Shown here: positions 1 to 18,213 of the stretch, one piece after another | Position numbering within the stretch: position 1 is the stretch's first letter | Layout of the letters: each line of letters begins with the position of its first letter | Source: Membranipora membranacea | Taxonomy: Eukaryota; Bryozoa; Gymnolaemata; Cheilostomatida; Membraniporidae | Direction: 5' to 3' | Length of the DNA stretch: 64,000 nt | NCBI GenBank assembly: GCA_914767715.1 | Contig: OU612068.1 | Location: forward strand, 1,674,001-1,738,000 | Translations under genes and position numbers: made by a program | The notes under the pieces: model-generated | Seen by the model: the letters and a program-made list of their open reading frames with translations, nothing else | Database searches by the model: none | Told to the model about the DNA's origin: nothing

Positions 1-147
1 TTTCACAAAAATAAGCAATGAATATCCAACTTGATATGTGAGTAATAAAAGTTTTAACGTTTAATGATTGGGGGTACATGTAAAGGGAATAAGTAGATGT
101 TGGGTGTGGTAGGCAGCGTATATAATCTTTTTATTCTTCATTTTCAG
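1..147 (+). other. Intron piece of the FAM81-like gene
   Basis: Sequence before the first visible FAM81-like exon. It ends in a pyrimidine-rich stretch and a TTTTCAG acceptor at 147, so the window opens inside an intron and the gene start lies outside. Confidence 0.6.
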
Positions 148-3100
148 AGACGTCAGGAATAAACCTGGTGGGACGTACCAGGCACAAGGGACAGCTACAG
201 ATAACCAGTACTCCCTCCCAACAGCTACTTCTCAATCTCAAGGGGCTTACACTTCTACAGCAGGTCTATTAACAGAGCCAGAGGGATCGGCACCAGAGCT
301 AAGATCTACCTACCATGACAGCTTTGGTGGCAGTGGTGGATTTCTAGCGCCTTTAAAAAGATTTCCAATGGCTGGGAAACAAGTGCAGGTTGTGAACCCT
401 GTGCCTCCTGCACAAAGAGAAAACAACTATAGTATGGCTGAACAGAGCAGGATAAACTCATTAGAAGATCGACTGATAAACCAGGAAAGAGCAGCACAAA
501 GTATCCTCGGTGAATATCCTCAACTTCCTTTCTTTTACACTCAGAAATTTGGATGTCAGGTTTTTGCTAGAAAATTGACAACACTTCCATGCTTTATTGT
601 TTGATATAGCAAGAGCAGTTCAACAAATCAACAATAAACAAACGAATAATACTCTCTTCTCAAATCAAAAGTCTTGAGAAGATTCATATCAATAAACTCC
701 TCTAATGCCATGTGGTATCTTTTTAGTACGAATACTATTGTCTCTGTAGATCGTTCCATGAGAATAAAGGAGGATGTAGTTGAGAACCTGAATATAACTC
801 ACAGTACCTGGCAGGGTGAGAGGAGACAGAGAGAGCTGTTACAGGAACATATCAGATCTGTAACCGAGCTCGTCAGGAAGATGGACAGAGATATCAGGGT
901 ATATGATACTATTTGTAACATTGTCTTGTTTTTGACACATGATATACACTGTTAACACAATAAATATTGTATTATCAGAGTACAGGTACAAGTGTGCTAT
1001 AGTATGTAATGGTTGTCGAACTTTCATGACTGGTGAATGAAGTCAATAAAATCATGGCACATCGATTTATGTTTTGGTTATCGAAACTATTTGAAGGCTA
1101 TGGAAATGAATTATCCACACAATCGGTATTTTTAAAATAAATTTTTAAATGCCATGTCATGTCATGAATAAAGTGCAAACATTAATGAAATTGTTAAAAA
1201 AAATGACAATGAGTCATCAAAAAATGATATAGCTAAATTTTTAATGATAGGGAATTGTGATTGTAGCTATTGTGCCTAATGGTCTTATATTAAATTATAT
1301 TACACTGTTTGTGCCTGAGGAGAAGATTTTTGTGGAACTTGTGTCAACAGTGCCACTGCCAAACATTGAATGAAAATACAGCTGCTGCTTGCGATTGATG
1401 CAGTGCATTGTCATGAGGTTCAAGCACAAAGATATTGCATAATGCCAAACTATGTAAAAATGTTTCCGAGTATGTGTAAGATCTCAAACCAATGGTGCAT
1501 CATTTCCTAACATAGGTTTAATCAAGTATTTAGTATATATGTTTCAATAAGATTATTCACTGCTATATTCCAAGGTTCTTGAGGAGCAGATACGAGTAAA
1601 AGACAGCTTTATAAGTAATAGTGGTAGTACACTGAAATCATTGGAGCTACAGCAAGCAACAGCTTTGACAGATATCAGAGGAAGAATAGCAAGAATCGAT
1701 GCAGCGATAGCTAAACTTGCTTCAGATATACAAAGCTGCCAGGACGGAGTTAAAGGAGCGTCTGGTAGCCAGCAAACCACTTACCAAAAACTCCAGGATA
1801 AAATACAGGCTTTAGAACTAAAGGTGTGAAACATGGAACGGAAATATTAACATAGCGTTATACAGTTAGAACTCTCAACACATGGACTGATCTGACATTG
1901 ATCTGATTATCTGTCCCTTCTATATTGAATAATACAGCCTGGTCTTGTTTTAAAAAGCAAACAGTAATGACTATGTAATGGCTATTCTAGAATGCTACAA
2001 GGGACTGGCTGATGTTCTATGTCCTATGCAATTCCAGTTTGTCCCAAACTCCCTGATACCAGATATGAAGTTCAATCTGTGAAACGAGCAAAACTTTTAA
2101 CTTGGAGTTGTCCACATGTGACAATGAAGAGGACAACTCCTCTATTATCTGTCATTTATTTACTTGTCGGTAAACTCTCAACTCAGGCTATTTATATTGT
2201 CACCTATTTTCATGTTTCAAGTGGAGAATAAGATACATTATCCAGACGAACTTAAAATATGTACACCTATGAATGCATCTGAGGAGTTGAACGTATCATT
2301 ATGAAGGATCTTTGTTTTTTTAGGTTGCAGAATCCACACACAAAACTGAGAGAAATAACAACGAGTCTCTGATAAAAGCTCAATCTAAAGAAACAGACTC
2401 AGTTACGAAAACAGCAATTCTGGAAACTAGACTGACGTAACATTTTACTTCTGTATTTTATACAATTGGAAGTGTTTCATTAATGTCAAACAAAATTAAA
2501 CGCATGAGAATTGTCTTTTTTCCATGCACTCATTGAGCATTTTGTTGTGAGTGTTGCGATTTGCTTTATCGTTTAAAATAATTTCGATAGATCATCAATT
2601 GACGAGGTGAAATCTCTTCTAAACACTCAAAAGCAGAATAGCGATACGGAAAGAGAGAAAGCTTTAAACCGTCTCACCCTCGACATGGAGAAACATCGCA
2701 GCGGTGTACAAGACCGGCTGGTAAGACTAGACCAATTACAGAACTTAAAAGTGTCTTGAAAAAGTATGCTTTATACTTACAGTATTTATTTGGCAGACCT
2801 GAGCAAATTATAACAAGGAGGGCTTATTTGAGTTATCTGTAACAAACCTTGCCATTCTGAGTTCATTCTGGAGACATAAGGTCAACAATGTGTTAGTCCT
2901 AACTGTAGAGCTTGATTAATACGCGATTTTATTACAGAACAAAATGTCCAGAGAATTGTATTTCGTATGAACACTGAATTATAAGGTAAACCGTGTATCA
3001 GACACATATTATAGTAAAAAACCTTATCTTAAATTACAGGGTAAATTGGAGATGAAGGTGGATTTGGCGCTTGGGAAGTTGAACACAGAGCTGAAATCTC

Positions 3101-3832
3101 TGCGCTCTTCATCAAATTCAAAGGATACGATCCGCCAACAGCAGGTATGTAATCTGATGTGAACTCGTTGTGAGATATAAACATAATTTGATTGTTTAAT
3201 GGAGTTATTGACTTCCATGCAAGCAATGCTTGTTATAGTGTGGGGCTGTATTTGATTGTATTCTCACCAGAATCCCCTCAAGCAAGTACCTTTGCCTTCA
3301 AACTCGAAAAACTTTTGTGCTTGGTGAACACAAGAAAAATTTCCTTCATAAACTTTTGGTATAACATGGATAATCAATGGGTATGATATAGAAATGAGGG
3401 GAGAAAAAAGTGTGGCATACTCAAAGCCTATTATTGTAGTTGTGCCTTCTATTCCTAATCGAAGATAACTGCAAACAACATGCAAACAGTTGATTTCGTT
3501 TCATTTCGTTTCATCGTTTCATCAAGCACTCTTGAGGAGTTTTTGTTGATGTTTGAAAATAGAGTACAGCAAAAAGTCGCAGAGTTTTCCCTGACTTATA
3601 TTCTTATGTAATTTAGGATATGGAAAAGCGCATAACACAAATGGTGACTAATGCTTTGCGCAGTCAGAACGACACATTTCTCAGACTCAAGAATGAATGC
3701 AGACAGGGATTCGCCACAGTACATGACAGCATCACTAACAGTAAACATGTGCTAGAAGGAAAACTAACACTTAGCGAGGAGCAACTGAGAAAGGAGCTCG
3801 GACATATCAAGAAAATGGTAGTCTTGGTCTAA
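148..3832 (+). CDS. FAM81-like coiled-coil protein, 5' partial
   Basis: Seven exons join in one frame: 148-509, 750-898, 1575-1823, 2324-2436, 2591-2720, 3040-3144 and 3617-3832 (TAA). All junctions are GT-AG and the phases agree. The first visible exon codes a Gln/Ser/Gly-rich linker and then the motif SRINSLEDRLINQERAAQSIL. Later exons are charged heptad-rich helix, including RELLQEHIRSVTELVRKMDR, DIRGRIARIDAAIAKL and, near the end, GFATVHDSITNSKHVLEGKL. The order and wording of these blocks match vertebrate FAM81A/B, a conserved coiled-coil family of poorly known function (FAM81A has been linked to postsynaptic condensates). The start codon and any N-terminal exon are outside the window. 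The family call is by recognition of motifs, not by search; I am fairly sure of it. Confidence 0.82.
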
Positions 3833-5038
3833 TTTACAATGCTATGCTAAGTTAGAAAGGGGTATACCAGCTTTTTTCTATATTTTGTAGGCCCAGTATC
3901 TCATTATTTTGATTTTTTGAGACTGGTGTGAGGGTGTCACGTCTCTGCAGTCGCTATAATAGAGGAATTTCAGTATGAGAAATTGGCTTTTACTTTTTTC
4001 ACAATACAAGATCATGTCGCTTTTGTCATCTATTTATATAAGATTTGGACTTTTAACTTGCAACTACCCCAGCCGGTTACTTGTGGATTTCACACTTGAG
4101 TAATGTCCGAGCATTGACTGTTTTTTTTATTGACATATATACTCCTATTTATTTATGACTTTTCATACCAACATGCCTTCTTCTTACCTCAGTTTAATAG
4201 TAGATTTTTTATATCGCATAAATAACCTAGTGCCAAAATAATAACATATTAATGTGATTCCATTTCCTTAACATGATAGGGTTGGTCTTTACTTGATGCT
4301 CTGCGTATTTTTGTACCCCCTGCTCTTTATACCTTGTGTCTTAGTTTGTCTTGCCATAGACCCATCTTCTAGCTTAACAAGCGTCATGAACAATATGTCT
4401 ACTTGGATATTTATGCATGTAAAGAATATTTTTGCTATTACATAGTTTTATTCTTACATTGTTTTATACATGCCATTTTTCAAATTAATTAATTGCATGT
4501 TTTGACTGCTTTGAACACATCATAACATTTTATTCAGTACAACATACTATTTACCTGATTAATGCACTCGATATTTGCTTGTTACATAAAAAATCACATT
4601 ATTATTTGTATAAATAAATATGAGTGGTGAAATAATCCAATTCAAAATTTCACCATTCGATGTGAAGAGTTGTCCTAACACATCCAATGTTGCGACTCAA
4701 CCTGGCTTATCTCAACAAACCCTTTTGTGTCAAAACCTGTCCAGGCATACCTGTCAAATTGACTAAAGCAGCCCTCACATTCAATCAATAGAAAGACGTA
4801 TATATGGCTTGAGAACATCGGCACAGGCAAATACATAGTTTAGTTCCAATGGGCTCACAAATAAGTACATTATAGAATCTCATAGAACTGGGAAATTCAC
4901 TGGATGAATTTGCAAAATTGACAAAACAGACTTATGAAATAGGTCTTCTATTCAGTCAAGGAGGAGTCAAACAGATCATGTGAAAAGAGTGTCGGGTCTG
5001 AAAATAAACTTTACTGTAACTAATCATATGTTGTTTGG
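3833..5038. other. Intergenic, no gene seen
   Basis: AT-rich DNA between the FAM81-like stop and the tetraspanin stop. The two genes converge here, so both 3' UTRs should lie in it. I see no open frame with splice signals, no RNA gene and no clear repeat. Confidence 0.5.
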
Positions 5039-8000
5039 TTACACTCTGTATCCTTGGCTGTCTAAAGAGAGATATGGCGTTTCTCTAGATCTGAATAGCA
5101 TGATACATGTGGCCACCATACCCAGAACCTGAAACGGAGTAAAAGTAAATGTCAATCATGGTAGAATACTGGTGCGCATAACCAATACTAAATTGATCTA
5201 AAAACAGAGAATCCAATGACATCCTACATAATTATTTTTTTGTTATTATACGCCCACGAAATACCCATGTACTGGCTATTGATGTCATTAGTCTATACAT
5301 AACCATGTGACACTCTATCCATGTGATCTTCTCATTAAGATGACATCTTAATGATATCTTAATGAATTAAAATATCTTAATGATATCAAAACAGTCTTTG
5401 CTCCTGGATGCTTTCATAGAATGGGTTTGAAGGAATATGTCATCATACAACCGAAAACAGTTTGCTTGACTGTGAATCATGCATCAGTTATGTTTGGGTG
5501 AGACGCCTAATTACACATGATCATCTGCTACAGTACCTTATAAATAGGCTAGCTGGAGATAGCTAAGCCTTACATATGATATACTGGGTTTACTCAGTCT
5601 AAAAATAGCCTATAATCTAACAAACACATCTTGACAAAATAAATTCAATTACATTGTGAGATTTAGATCCAAATTTCTACAGAATCCTCCACATGGCCTG
5701 GCTGGCAGCTTTGGTTTTACTTTACACAGCGATTGGGACATGGTTGCAACATCAACGATGCCTGAGATTAAAATTATTGATTCTTATTTCACACCAGGAG
5801 TTTAGAGACTTCTTGTTCACACTTCACACTCAAGGTTTAAACTCCGGCAGATTCAAGATTCTACACTGGCCTCTAATGGATACAGCCTCCTCTCCAATTT
5901 AAATGATACCAAGTCACACTCTGAGCATCTCAACACCTGTACCAGTAACTAACCTGCAGCACAACAATGATGATAGTACCGACAAATATCCAGCTGAAGT
6001 ACTGCTCCAGTTGATCCTCAGCCTTATCTGAGCAGCCTTTAGTGTAGATCGTATTGTCCACTATGGTGCTGTTAGCTCCTTTAGGTGGAGTTATACAGTC
6101 TTCTACCTTACAGCAGGATTGTGGTATCGAGTAGTTGGATGAAGACGAGTTGTACCAGTCCTGATAAGTGTCAGCTCCACAGCATTCAAACTGTAACACA
6201 AAAAGACAATATAAGTCTGAGAAAAGGTAATCTATCAGGGCTATGCTAAGAATTGAGACAGGCCTTGCGTGAATTCCCAGTTCTTTTTGCAAAAAAATAT
6301 ACTAGATTATGGGTTCTCTGTATTGCCACATGTATTTCAAATCAGGAAATAAATTCCTGTGATTATGATAAGGTCATAGTGATATAATCAGCAAGGCAAA
6401 AAAATCTCATCCCTCATGATTCTGATCATGTAAATCATCAGATAAACAGCAGATAATCACATGATATGACAAGTAGACATAGCTATTTATACTCAGTGAT
6501 AATCACCCACAGATAAATACTAAAATACAAATATTGTGTTTTTAAAGACAACCTGTCGAAAATCGTAGAATCAGTAAATTTACTTTATACACCAGCATAA
6601 TAGGGTCTAGGATTTCAGATAAATATTTAAGTCTAGCAAGTATGAAATATCTATATCAGAAAATCTCTGTTACAGTTTCAACTTGGAAGATTTTTATGTA
6701 AGACGATTTAGTGGGATATTCAAGATACAGCAAAACAACAAATCTCTTTCATGAGTACCTTTTTCTGTAGAAAGTCCAGTTCATCACAATCTACTCGTGA
6801 CCCGTTGGCACATTTCTTCACCATTTCATGAACTTTACCAGTCAGCTTACCATGGAGCTAAAATTATACATGTAATTTGGTTAGCCTATGAATTTGATGA
6901 AAGCCCACAGATTATATACTGAACTTGTTAGGAAGGCATTTATCAACAATAGACAGTGAACTATCAACAGTCAGCAATAATTTAAAAAAAATTATAACTG
7001 CGTGATTGTTGTCATGTTAGGATCAAAGTTCAAAATCTGGCATGATATATATTATGGATTATTGGATGGTCCCAATACGTTATGAGTCAAGTTAAGCCTT
7101 ATATAAACCCATTAGAACTAATATTGATTAGTAAAATAAAAAGCAGTAAGCTCAATAACGTAGGCCTTCTGACCTCAGATTTGTAGTAATATCCACAAGC
7201 AACAGCAGCCACTTCTCCGACCATAATAATCAACACCAGAATGAAGAACTGCAAAGGGAAAAAATATCATAATGAGCTTCAAGATACACTGAGTCATATA
7301 AGAAGGAATGCTTTTCCCTACTGCTGTTAATCTTGAAATCTGATATTCTTATTAATATATTTAAGTCAGTATGCGGATAAAACAGGGGCTGGGTAAGGGC
7401 AGAGGTCATCATCAACAATCCAGGAAAGTGGTGACCTCATGGTTACAAAATTGAAATTAAAAAATGGGATTTTAAATATAGAATCTATGCATTTGCCCTT
7501 ACCACTGTCAGTGCAGCTTTGTTGCCTTTCATTCCTCCTACACATCCCAGCATACCGACTATAAACAGGAAAACTCCAGCTCCAATGAGAATCACAGATG
7601 GCACAAGAATATCCGTAGCTTTTCCCAGCTCTTCGATCCTTCCATAATCATACATAATGAGAGAACCAATCACAATTAGAACGACGGCGCACACCTGAAA
7701 TAAAACATAAACTGCAATGTTAAAAGAATTACCAGTCATGGAGTGGATTTAGCAACTGCGATGAAATATTATGTATATCACAACTGTGAGGTATGATGAA
7801 CTGATTAAGGTCACACACGTTTGAGATATGTAAACAATATATAGGTTTCTGACTTTAAGGTACAGCTTTCACTTCATATTTCTGTGATGAACGCATCATT
7901 TTCATTGTTTGAATCAAATGACAAATAGATGTAAAAACAGATATGTAGGCCTATACGTGAAATATCATTATAACCGCATATATATTTATTTATGGAGGTC

Positions 8001-8392
8001 CTCACATATATAGTTAATTATGTGACTGCAAAGTCACATGACATGGATCCATAGATAGACAAAACCTCTATTAGACTCTACTAAGGTATGGACTTCTGAC
8101 TGAATTTTACATCTTTTCATTTGTTTATTAAAACTGCTCAACTTGTACAAACAACAACAACAATGGGGGTGTCACTGAGTGTGACACAGACTGAGAGAAG
8201 AGAAAGAATAGCAATAGAATAGCACATACATACATAACATAGTTCAACATCATGATGAATATGTATGTTAATGTATGTTATTTTTTAGTGTATCATTTTT
8301 TTCATGCCTATTGATGAGCAGCAGTGGCTTACCCAGAAAAACAAACTGATCAGTCCCAGACATGACTTGAGTGTTCCAGTTCCACAACCCAT
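5039..8392 (-). CDS. Tetraspanin, complete, 250 aa
   Basis: Six exons on the minus strand, all in agreeing phase 0: 8333-8392, 7503-7694, 7174-7248, 6759-6857, 5954-6190 and 5039-5128 (TAA). The protein has four membrane segments (about residues 12-33, 52-72, 85-105 and 208-230) and a large extracellular loop between the third and fourth. The loop holds the family signature CCG at 145-147, a PQSCC motif and eight cysteines in all, plus several Asn-Ser/Thr sites. A 75-bp third exon in phase 0 is usual for animal tetraspanins. Short cytoplasmic ends carry membrane-proximal cysteines (MGCGTGTLKSC) suited to palmitoylation, and the tail contains YLSL, which fits a YxxPhi sorting signal. Tetraspanins organise membrane microdomains; which subfamily this is cannot be told from the sequence alone. 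Confidence 0.93.
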
Positions 8393-8887
8393 ATTATATA
8401 CAGAAGTTTTGAACTCCCTTTGAGTATGATATAATTACGAGGCCAATGAAATATCAGAGTTTCTGTCCTTTCCCTCTCTTTCTATTCTTTTCCTGCTTGG
8501 TAACTGTTACAGCCCTGGTCTTACTGACACAATCTGTTTGAAAATCAATTATGCCAATAATATATTTAAGATAAGACTTTGGAGGTAACCGGTGATTTTG
8601 GACTATAAAAAAAGACGTCATACTCATATGACTAGTAAGCCTCTAAACCATTTTGGAAAATGAGTTCTGAAAGAAAACTAGAAAGAATGTCACAATATAT
8701 TTTCATATAATTCTTTAAGAAATTCCAATGCATCTTCTTTGTAAATGCTTTAAAATTGATGAAAACAGAAGAGTGGAAAATATATTGAAATAAGAAAGTT
8801 AAAAATCATTTTCTAGGGTTTGCAGAGAAAACACCGGCTTCTTGGCAAATTTTCATTTCACAACCGGTCTAGACACTGCTTGCAAAG

Positions 8888-13517
<4,630 letters not shown>

Positions 13518-13764
13518 GACTAAATTATGAATCTAGAAAATTTTCAGTTGCCAAATAAGCCAGGATTCTGCAGCGGTCCTAACTTTTTTATTCTTGTAAA
13601 AAGTGGTTATTGGTCCCAGTGAAATGGGATTTTCCAACATAATAAATTATCTTAGAGAGACCACTTTCGTGTGAAGCATGATCAGTTTTTGGTGAGGAGG
13701 ATGGGTGTATGAAAGTTATTACATGCTACAGTTTTTTGTGTGCTTTTTGTACCATCCATGCCCC

Positions 13765-13770
13765 AATAAA
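13765..13770 (+). promoter_or_regulatory. Poly(A) signal of the ATP synthase alpha gene
   Basis: Canonical AATAAA about 250 bp after the stop codon, followed by a GT-rich stretch (GCGCTGTTGT), as expected for a cleavage site. Confidence 0.7.
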
Positions 13771-14456
13771 GCGCTGTTGTAGCCCAAACGTGCTGCCTTG
13801 TTCATTACCCTGCGATGTTTCATTTATAACCTATGCTATTTGTAGCCTAGAGATACAGTTGTTCGACTTGTGGAGGTAATCTCTTTTCATTGAGTGGTTG
13901 ATGTGTAGGGCATGATCAGTCAAGGCCGTTTTATGTCATCTGTTGAAATGTATGTTGAGTTTACAGTTTTGGCTGCTTCAGATTAACCCATCAAAAAATG
14001 CACCTGGCACTCCATATTTCATCATTAAGACACCTGATCACTACAAACTGTTGAGAAACGAAAAATTCTGGTGCATGATACATCTCTCTTGTGTACCACA
14101 AGTCCACAACCAGACAATTATGTGTCCAATTGGCAAGTTGACTTGTAGCCTATTATTTTTACTAATATGTATTGAATGCAGCCGAGATCAGGGTCCCAAA
14201 TTCCTTTATGCAACCAGTAATTCATTGCACCAGGGACAGGGAGGTGTCCCACCCTCCCAGTTGAAACTGAGTTAGTCCAAAACTCCCTGATTCAACAGGG
14301 TCCCAGTTTCATTGAGAGTTGTGCCCTCATACAAAATGATTATATGTTATGCAGGCAATGCCATATTATACTGACTCTCGTGATCCGACTGGGCAGCTCA
14401 TGCCCAGAGCTGAGCATGCGCAGAATGAGGCACTGCTGAATTAAGTGAAATGTTCT

Positions 14457-14546
14457 CGGGTTCACTAAAACGCGGAAATCCGTGATCACGCAAATTCACG
14501 TGCGTGTTGCGGGAATTAGTGCGTATTTCCGCATTTTAGTCAATCC
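14457..14546. repeat. Short inverted element, TAAAATGCGGAAA family, copy 1
   Basis: The left end reads GGGTTCACTAAAACGCGGAAAT and the right end ATTTCCGCATTTTAGTCAAT, nearly inverted copies of each other, around a CG-rich core with CACGTG. Related ends recur at 15.0 and 26.0 kb. It looks like a small non-autonomous DNA element; no target duplication was confirmed. Confidence 0.5.
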
Positions 14547-15012
14547 TGTGTGGGATTGCACACTGATCACGTGATATACTATTGCATGTATATCTCTGAT
14601 CGATAGAGAGTGAATTAATTCACTTAGCTTGAGTGCAGCTGAAATTCAGTATTTAGGAGATGTGTGGATGATTACCCAAACTTTTGGATATACACTTATC
14701 ATTTTCTCATTCTTTGTTGAAATATTCTAATTTATATTTAGAAAATCTGATATCACCTTTTAACAGTTTTAGAAGAGCATTTAGCACATGTTTTTGACAA
14801 GAAAAGTGACATCGAAACTGTGTATTGCTAGCCTAAGCTCAGAAGAGAGAACTAACAATGCAGAGCTAGGTAATTCTGTTTCGATCATGTCTGTTTGATA
14901 AAATTAAAGTTGTCCTCTCTTTCAGCCAAATGTAGGTGCTCAATATTTGCGACAGAAGCTCTATCGATCAGAGATACACATACTAATAGTGTAATCTCGA
15001 AATCAGTGTGGT

Positions 15013-15102
15013 GGGATTGACTAAAATGCGGAAATCACCTTGTGACCTACTTGTGACCTTGAAAAGCATTTTTCCGCATTTTAGTCAAAATTGACTAAAA
15101 TG
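15013..15102. repeat. Short inverted element, TAAAATGCGGAAA family, copy 2
   Basis: Arms TTGACTAAAATGCGGAAA and TTTCCGCATTTTAGTCAA enclose about 40 bp, and a third half-unit TTGACTAAAATGCGGAAA follows at once. Confidence 0.55.
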
Positions 15103-16159
15103 CGGAAATTTCATATTTAGCCTTTTTTACCACTGAATGTGGCCTATAAGAATAAAATTGATATGTGTTCTATGAAAACATCTCATAGGCAATGTGTATG
15201 GGCAATCTGGGGTAGAAATTATGTGTTATAGTACAGCTGTAGCACTATTTATGTAAAGCGGAATTCCCAGTGAAATATGTACATGAGTATTCAGGAGAAG
15301 ATAACTCTAATATGATGATTTGTCAAACAAAATTCCCATGATAGTTACTATTTCTGAAATGCAGATTTTGATAGAGGCAAGTTTTATTGAGCAGAAATGC
15401 TTTTATGGGCATATTATACATTGAGAGTGAAGCTATAGGACACTAGTATACATTGAGAGTGAAGCTAGATAATATATGCAATTAGCAACCCGGGTGTTTA
15501 CACATCGATAGTTAACCTGATATCTTACAAGTGGTGACGTTAGGTGATTATCTTTGTAGTAGCAAAAAACTCATCGGAGAACATAGGAAGACATCTGTGA
15601 AAATATGAAGATCAGTCTATTGGTGATCAAGTCCTTTGTAGCAGAACCGTATACAGTAGAGATACACCAAAGATCATTTTCCGGGAAAGGCAGGGTGGTC
15701 CTTGTCACAAGAATTCATAAGAGTGTTTTTGGTTTTTCATTCTGCTCTATTAAAGTGCAAATGAACTAATTATAACTTATAATATCCAAGCACTTAGTCA
15801 AGATTGCGTGATGAGACTGAGTAATTATACTTTTTATTTTCATAAGCCACACAATAATCATATTGATCAGCCTGTATAAAAGCACAAGTGAGTCCAACAA
15901 TGTAGTTGGTAGATATTTATAAAACAATTCATTGTTTCAGGTATTGATAGTGTAGAAGCGTAATATCAGCCAATGTTTTACTAAAATCAGAGGTAGTTTA
16001 TAAGCAAACATACATCTGTAACATTGTATTTAGCAAGGTTAAACCTTGATTCACTGTGGTGTTTATGAAATAAAACTGACCTACATTAGATGAGTTGAAT
16101 TTTAGCAGGAGGAAAAGTTTGACATTATTAACAATCTGAAATTTATCGATAGACTACAT

Positions 16160-16362
16160 TTACTTCGAAAAACTTTCTATCAATTCTACGAAGGTACCAG
16201 CTTTAATGGCTGTGTCTTTCGGCTCAAAGACACAATTTATGTTGATTGGAGAGTCTGTTTTGACCTTCTGCACAAGATGGACTAGAATTTATCGATCATA
16301 AGGCAGCTTCAGTCCATAGCAAGAGTTATTCTCAGCAATCACAGAACTCGGTAGATGCATCC
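16160..16362 (-). pseudogene. Possible decayed terminal exon, unrecognised
   Basis: On the minus strand an acceptor (TTTTCTTCTAG) opens a frame that reads 23 codons, meets a TAA near 16291, and continues in the same frame for 42 more codons to a second TAA at 16160. The part after the break has ordinary protein composition (ending AIKAGTFVELIESFSK) and is also preceded by a good acceptor (CATCTTGTGCAG). Either this is one exon with a premature stop or the second acceptor is the real one. At 16750-16920 the same strand has two overlapping frames that look protein-like but are shifted against each other, which favours a decayed gene. I do not recognise the family. Confidence 0.3.
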
Positions 16363-17368
16363 CTAGAAGAAAAGATAAAAATGTCAGCTGAGCAGCCTGG
16401 GGGCAACTTAAGGACGTCGTATCATCGGTTGTCCCCTCATTGAACTTACATGTCAATGAGAGAACAACTCTGTGATTTGTCTCAATTTGAAGTGAAAAAA
16501 ACAGGGAGCAGGGAGAGTATCCCACCCGTCCTCCCTGCCGAAAAGGAGACTCCCTGATGAGACAGAAACAAACAGACCGCAGCTTCTTCCCTAATGATAT
16601 TGAAAATGGTTTGACCACCCCCTAGCTAAAGGCTGATGGTTGATCATTGTGCAGGTCTCTAAGGCCTAATGTTTCAGAATTTATTTCATATCTTTTACCT
16701 ACAACTAGGGCATATGCCCCCAATCGCAAAAATTATCCTGCCACAGTATCATATGACATAAGGTTACGCTTTAGATACACACAGACCATCCTTGGTATTA
16801 AATCTAACTGCTAACTGCACGGTAGGTAAGTCTTTTGGACAAGGGCGATCAACTTCTTGCATGTCATGGCAAGATTGGCAGTCTTTTCTCAAGATCAGCT
16901 TCCAATATTGGAACTGCTTGTTTGACATGCTAGCTTCCTAGTCACTTTTGGTTCCGCAGCACATGTATCTCTCCCCACCCAGTTGTGAGATGCCTAGCGA
17001 TTTTGGAGGTATTGAAGCATGTTTTTTATGCACATTATACTCATCAAGCCCAAGGGTCTCGCAGTTATAAAATAGAAATTAGGACTGATTATTTGTAAAA
17101 TAATATTTGCTGCAGCAGGCCTGTATAATGCAAGTCCCTGACGAAAAATTATCAGATAAATTTGTAAGTGGGATTCTGAAGTATTGAACAATGATGTGGT
17201 TTGATTCAACATATGTCTCAATATATATATACATATCACTGACCTTATTGTACACAGTTCTTCACCATTATAAATAAACATCCTGCATAACATCAGTATA
17301 CTAATACTGCAAACCTGAGCAAGGAGTCTGGAAATCATCTGAAATAAAAAAATGAAATATAAAATTTG

Positions 17369-17530
17369 GGGGGACGGTGAGATGGTGCAATCGGTTAGCG
17401 GCTTGCTATTCACTGCCAGTCGATTGGTGCCGCAGGATTTGTGTGTTCAAATCCCGTTGGGGGAGCTTTCAAGGTTGATTGTTCCAGCCCCCAGCACCCT
17501 CGGGTGTATACCCCTTCTATAATATGGGGA
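17369..17530 (+). mobile_element. tRNA-derived SINE
   Basis: A tRNA-like head with a box A match (TGGTGCAATCGG at 17383) and a box B match (GTTCAAATCCC at 17445-17455), spaced as in pol III promoters, followed by a tRNA-unrelated tail with TCCAGCCCCCAGCACCC and GGGTGTATACCCC. The head does not fold as a sound tRNA. A relative with a similar tail lies at 35.4 kb. Confidence 0.6.
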
Positions 17531-17599
17531 ACCATTGTTACTGCCTGTTAAACACATTTGTGGTTTGTTTACTACAACCCTAGAATGTATGGAAGGGTA

Positions 17600-18175
17600 A
17601 TTTTGTGGCAGCAGGGAGGGTACATGTGATATGGAATTTCTACAGATAGTCTGTTACGTCACTCAAAACAAATTTTCAGGCCATGCAATCAGTACTGCTG
17701 AAGCTGGATTTTTAGTCACATTGACGAGCATTTCTAGCCCCTTACTTCTTAGAGGTGTATATCCTCTCTACCTAAGCGCACAAAAAAACCGTGTTTGAAG
17801 AGGAGTTTTAATAAAATGGAAGTGGTAATTGGGGTGTGCTAACATAAAGTCACCTCCTAACTAGCTTATTTATTTACTTCTCTTGGGTTACTTATGAAGG
17901 ATGTACACAAACCAATTTTGTAAACTTGAGGCGTTGCGCGAAGTGACATGATGAGATCGTACCGTTTTTTTTCCAGTACTGGTTGTGGAAAATTCCGTCT
18001 ACCTCCAACGTGATTGGATGATCTTTTTGCTCGTTTTGGTTCCATGTACGTGGTCGTAGAACCATGATTAATTATTTTTTATCGAGGCGCATATGGGGAC
18101 AAGCCATATTACAGGAATAACAGAAAAATTGGTAGCAACAGGTGCTCAGTAAAACCCCGCCTCCAGCCGCGCCAT
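17600..18175. other. Intergenic, upstream of the spliced MULE-type gene
   Basis: No open frame with splice signals. The last 250 bp form the likely promoter region of the following gene. Confidence 0.4.
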
Positions 18176-18176
18176 G

Positions 18177-18213
18177 TATATAAGAGGGTTTGACCGAAAC
18201 TGTGGGCTCATTC
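18177..18213 (+). promoter_or_regulatory. TATA box and initiator
   Basis: TATATAAG at 18177-18184, then an initiator match CTCATTC at 18207-18213 whose A (18210) lies 33 bases downstream, the normal distance. A 5' non-coding exon (about 18210-18272) follows and ends at an AAGAG/GTATGT donor. Confidence 0.55.

Larger units (their letters stand above)
13771..16159. other. Intergenic with small repeats
   Basis: No gene recognised. The stretch contains copies of two repeat families listed separately (TAAAATGCGG inverted elements near 14.5 and 15.0 kb, and the GGGAGG/CCTCCC palindrome near 14.23 kb), plus a short direct repeat of ATACATTGAGAGTGAAGCTA at about 15417-15468. Confidence 0.5.

Noticed and set aside
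13943..14275. 110-codon plus-strand frame
   Set aside because: Runs through a dispersed palindromic repeat and has no splice signals or family likeness.
16289..16618. 109-codon minus-strand frame read as one gene
   Set aside because: Its upstream half is repeat DNA (GGGAGG palindrome); only the part below the acceptor at 16362 looks coding.
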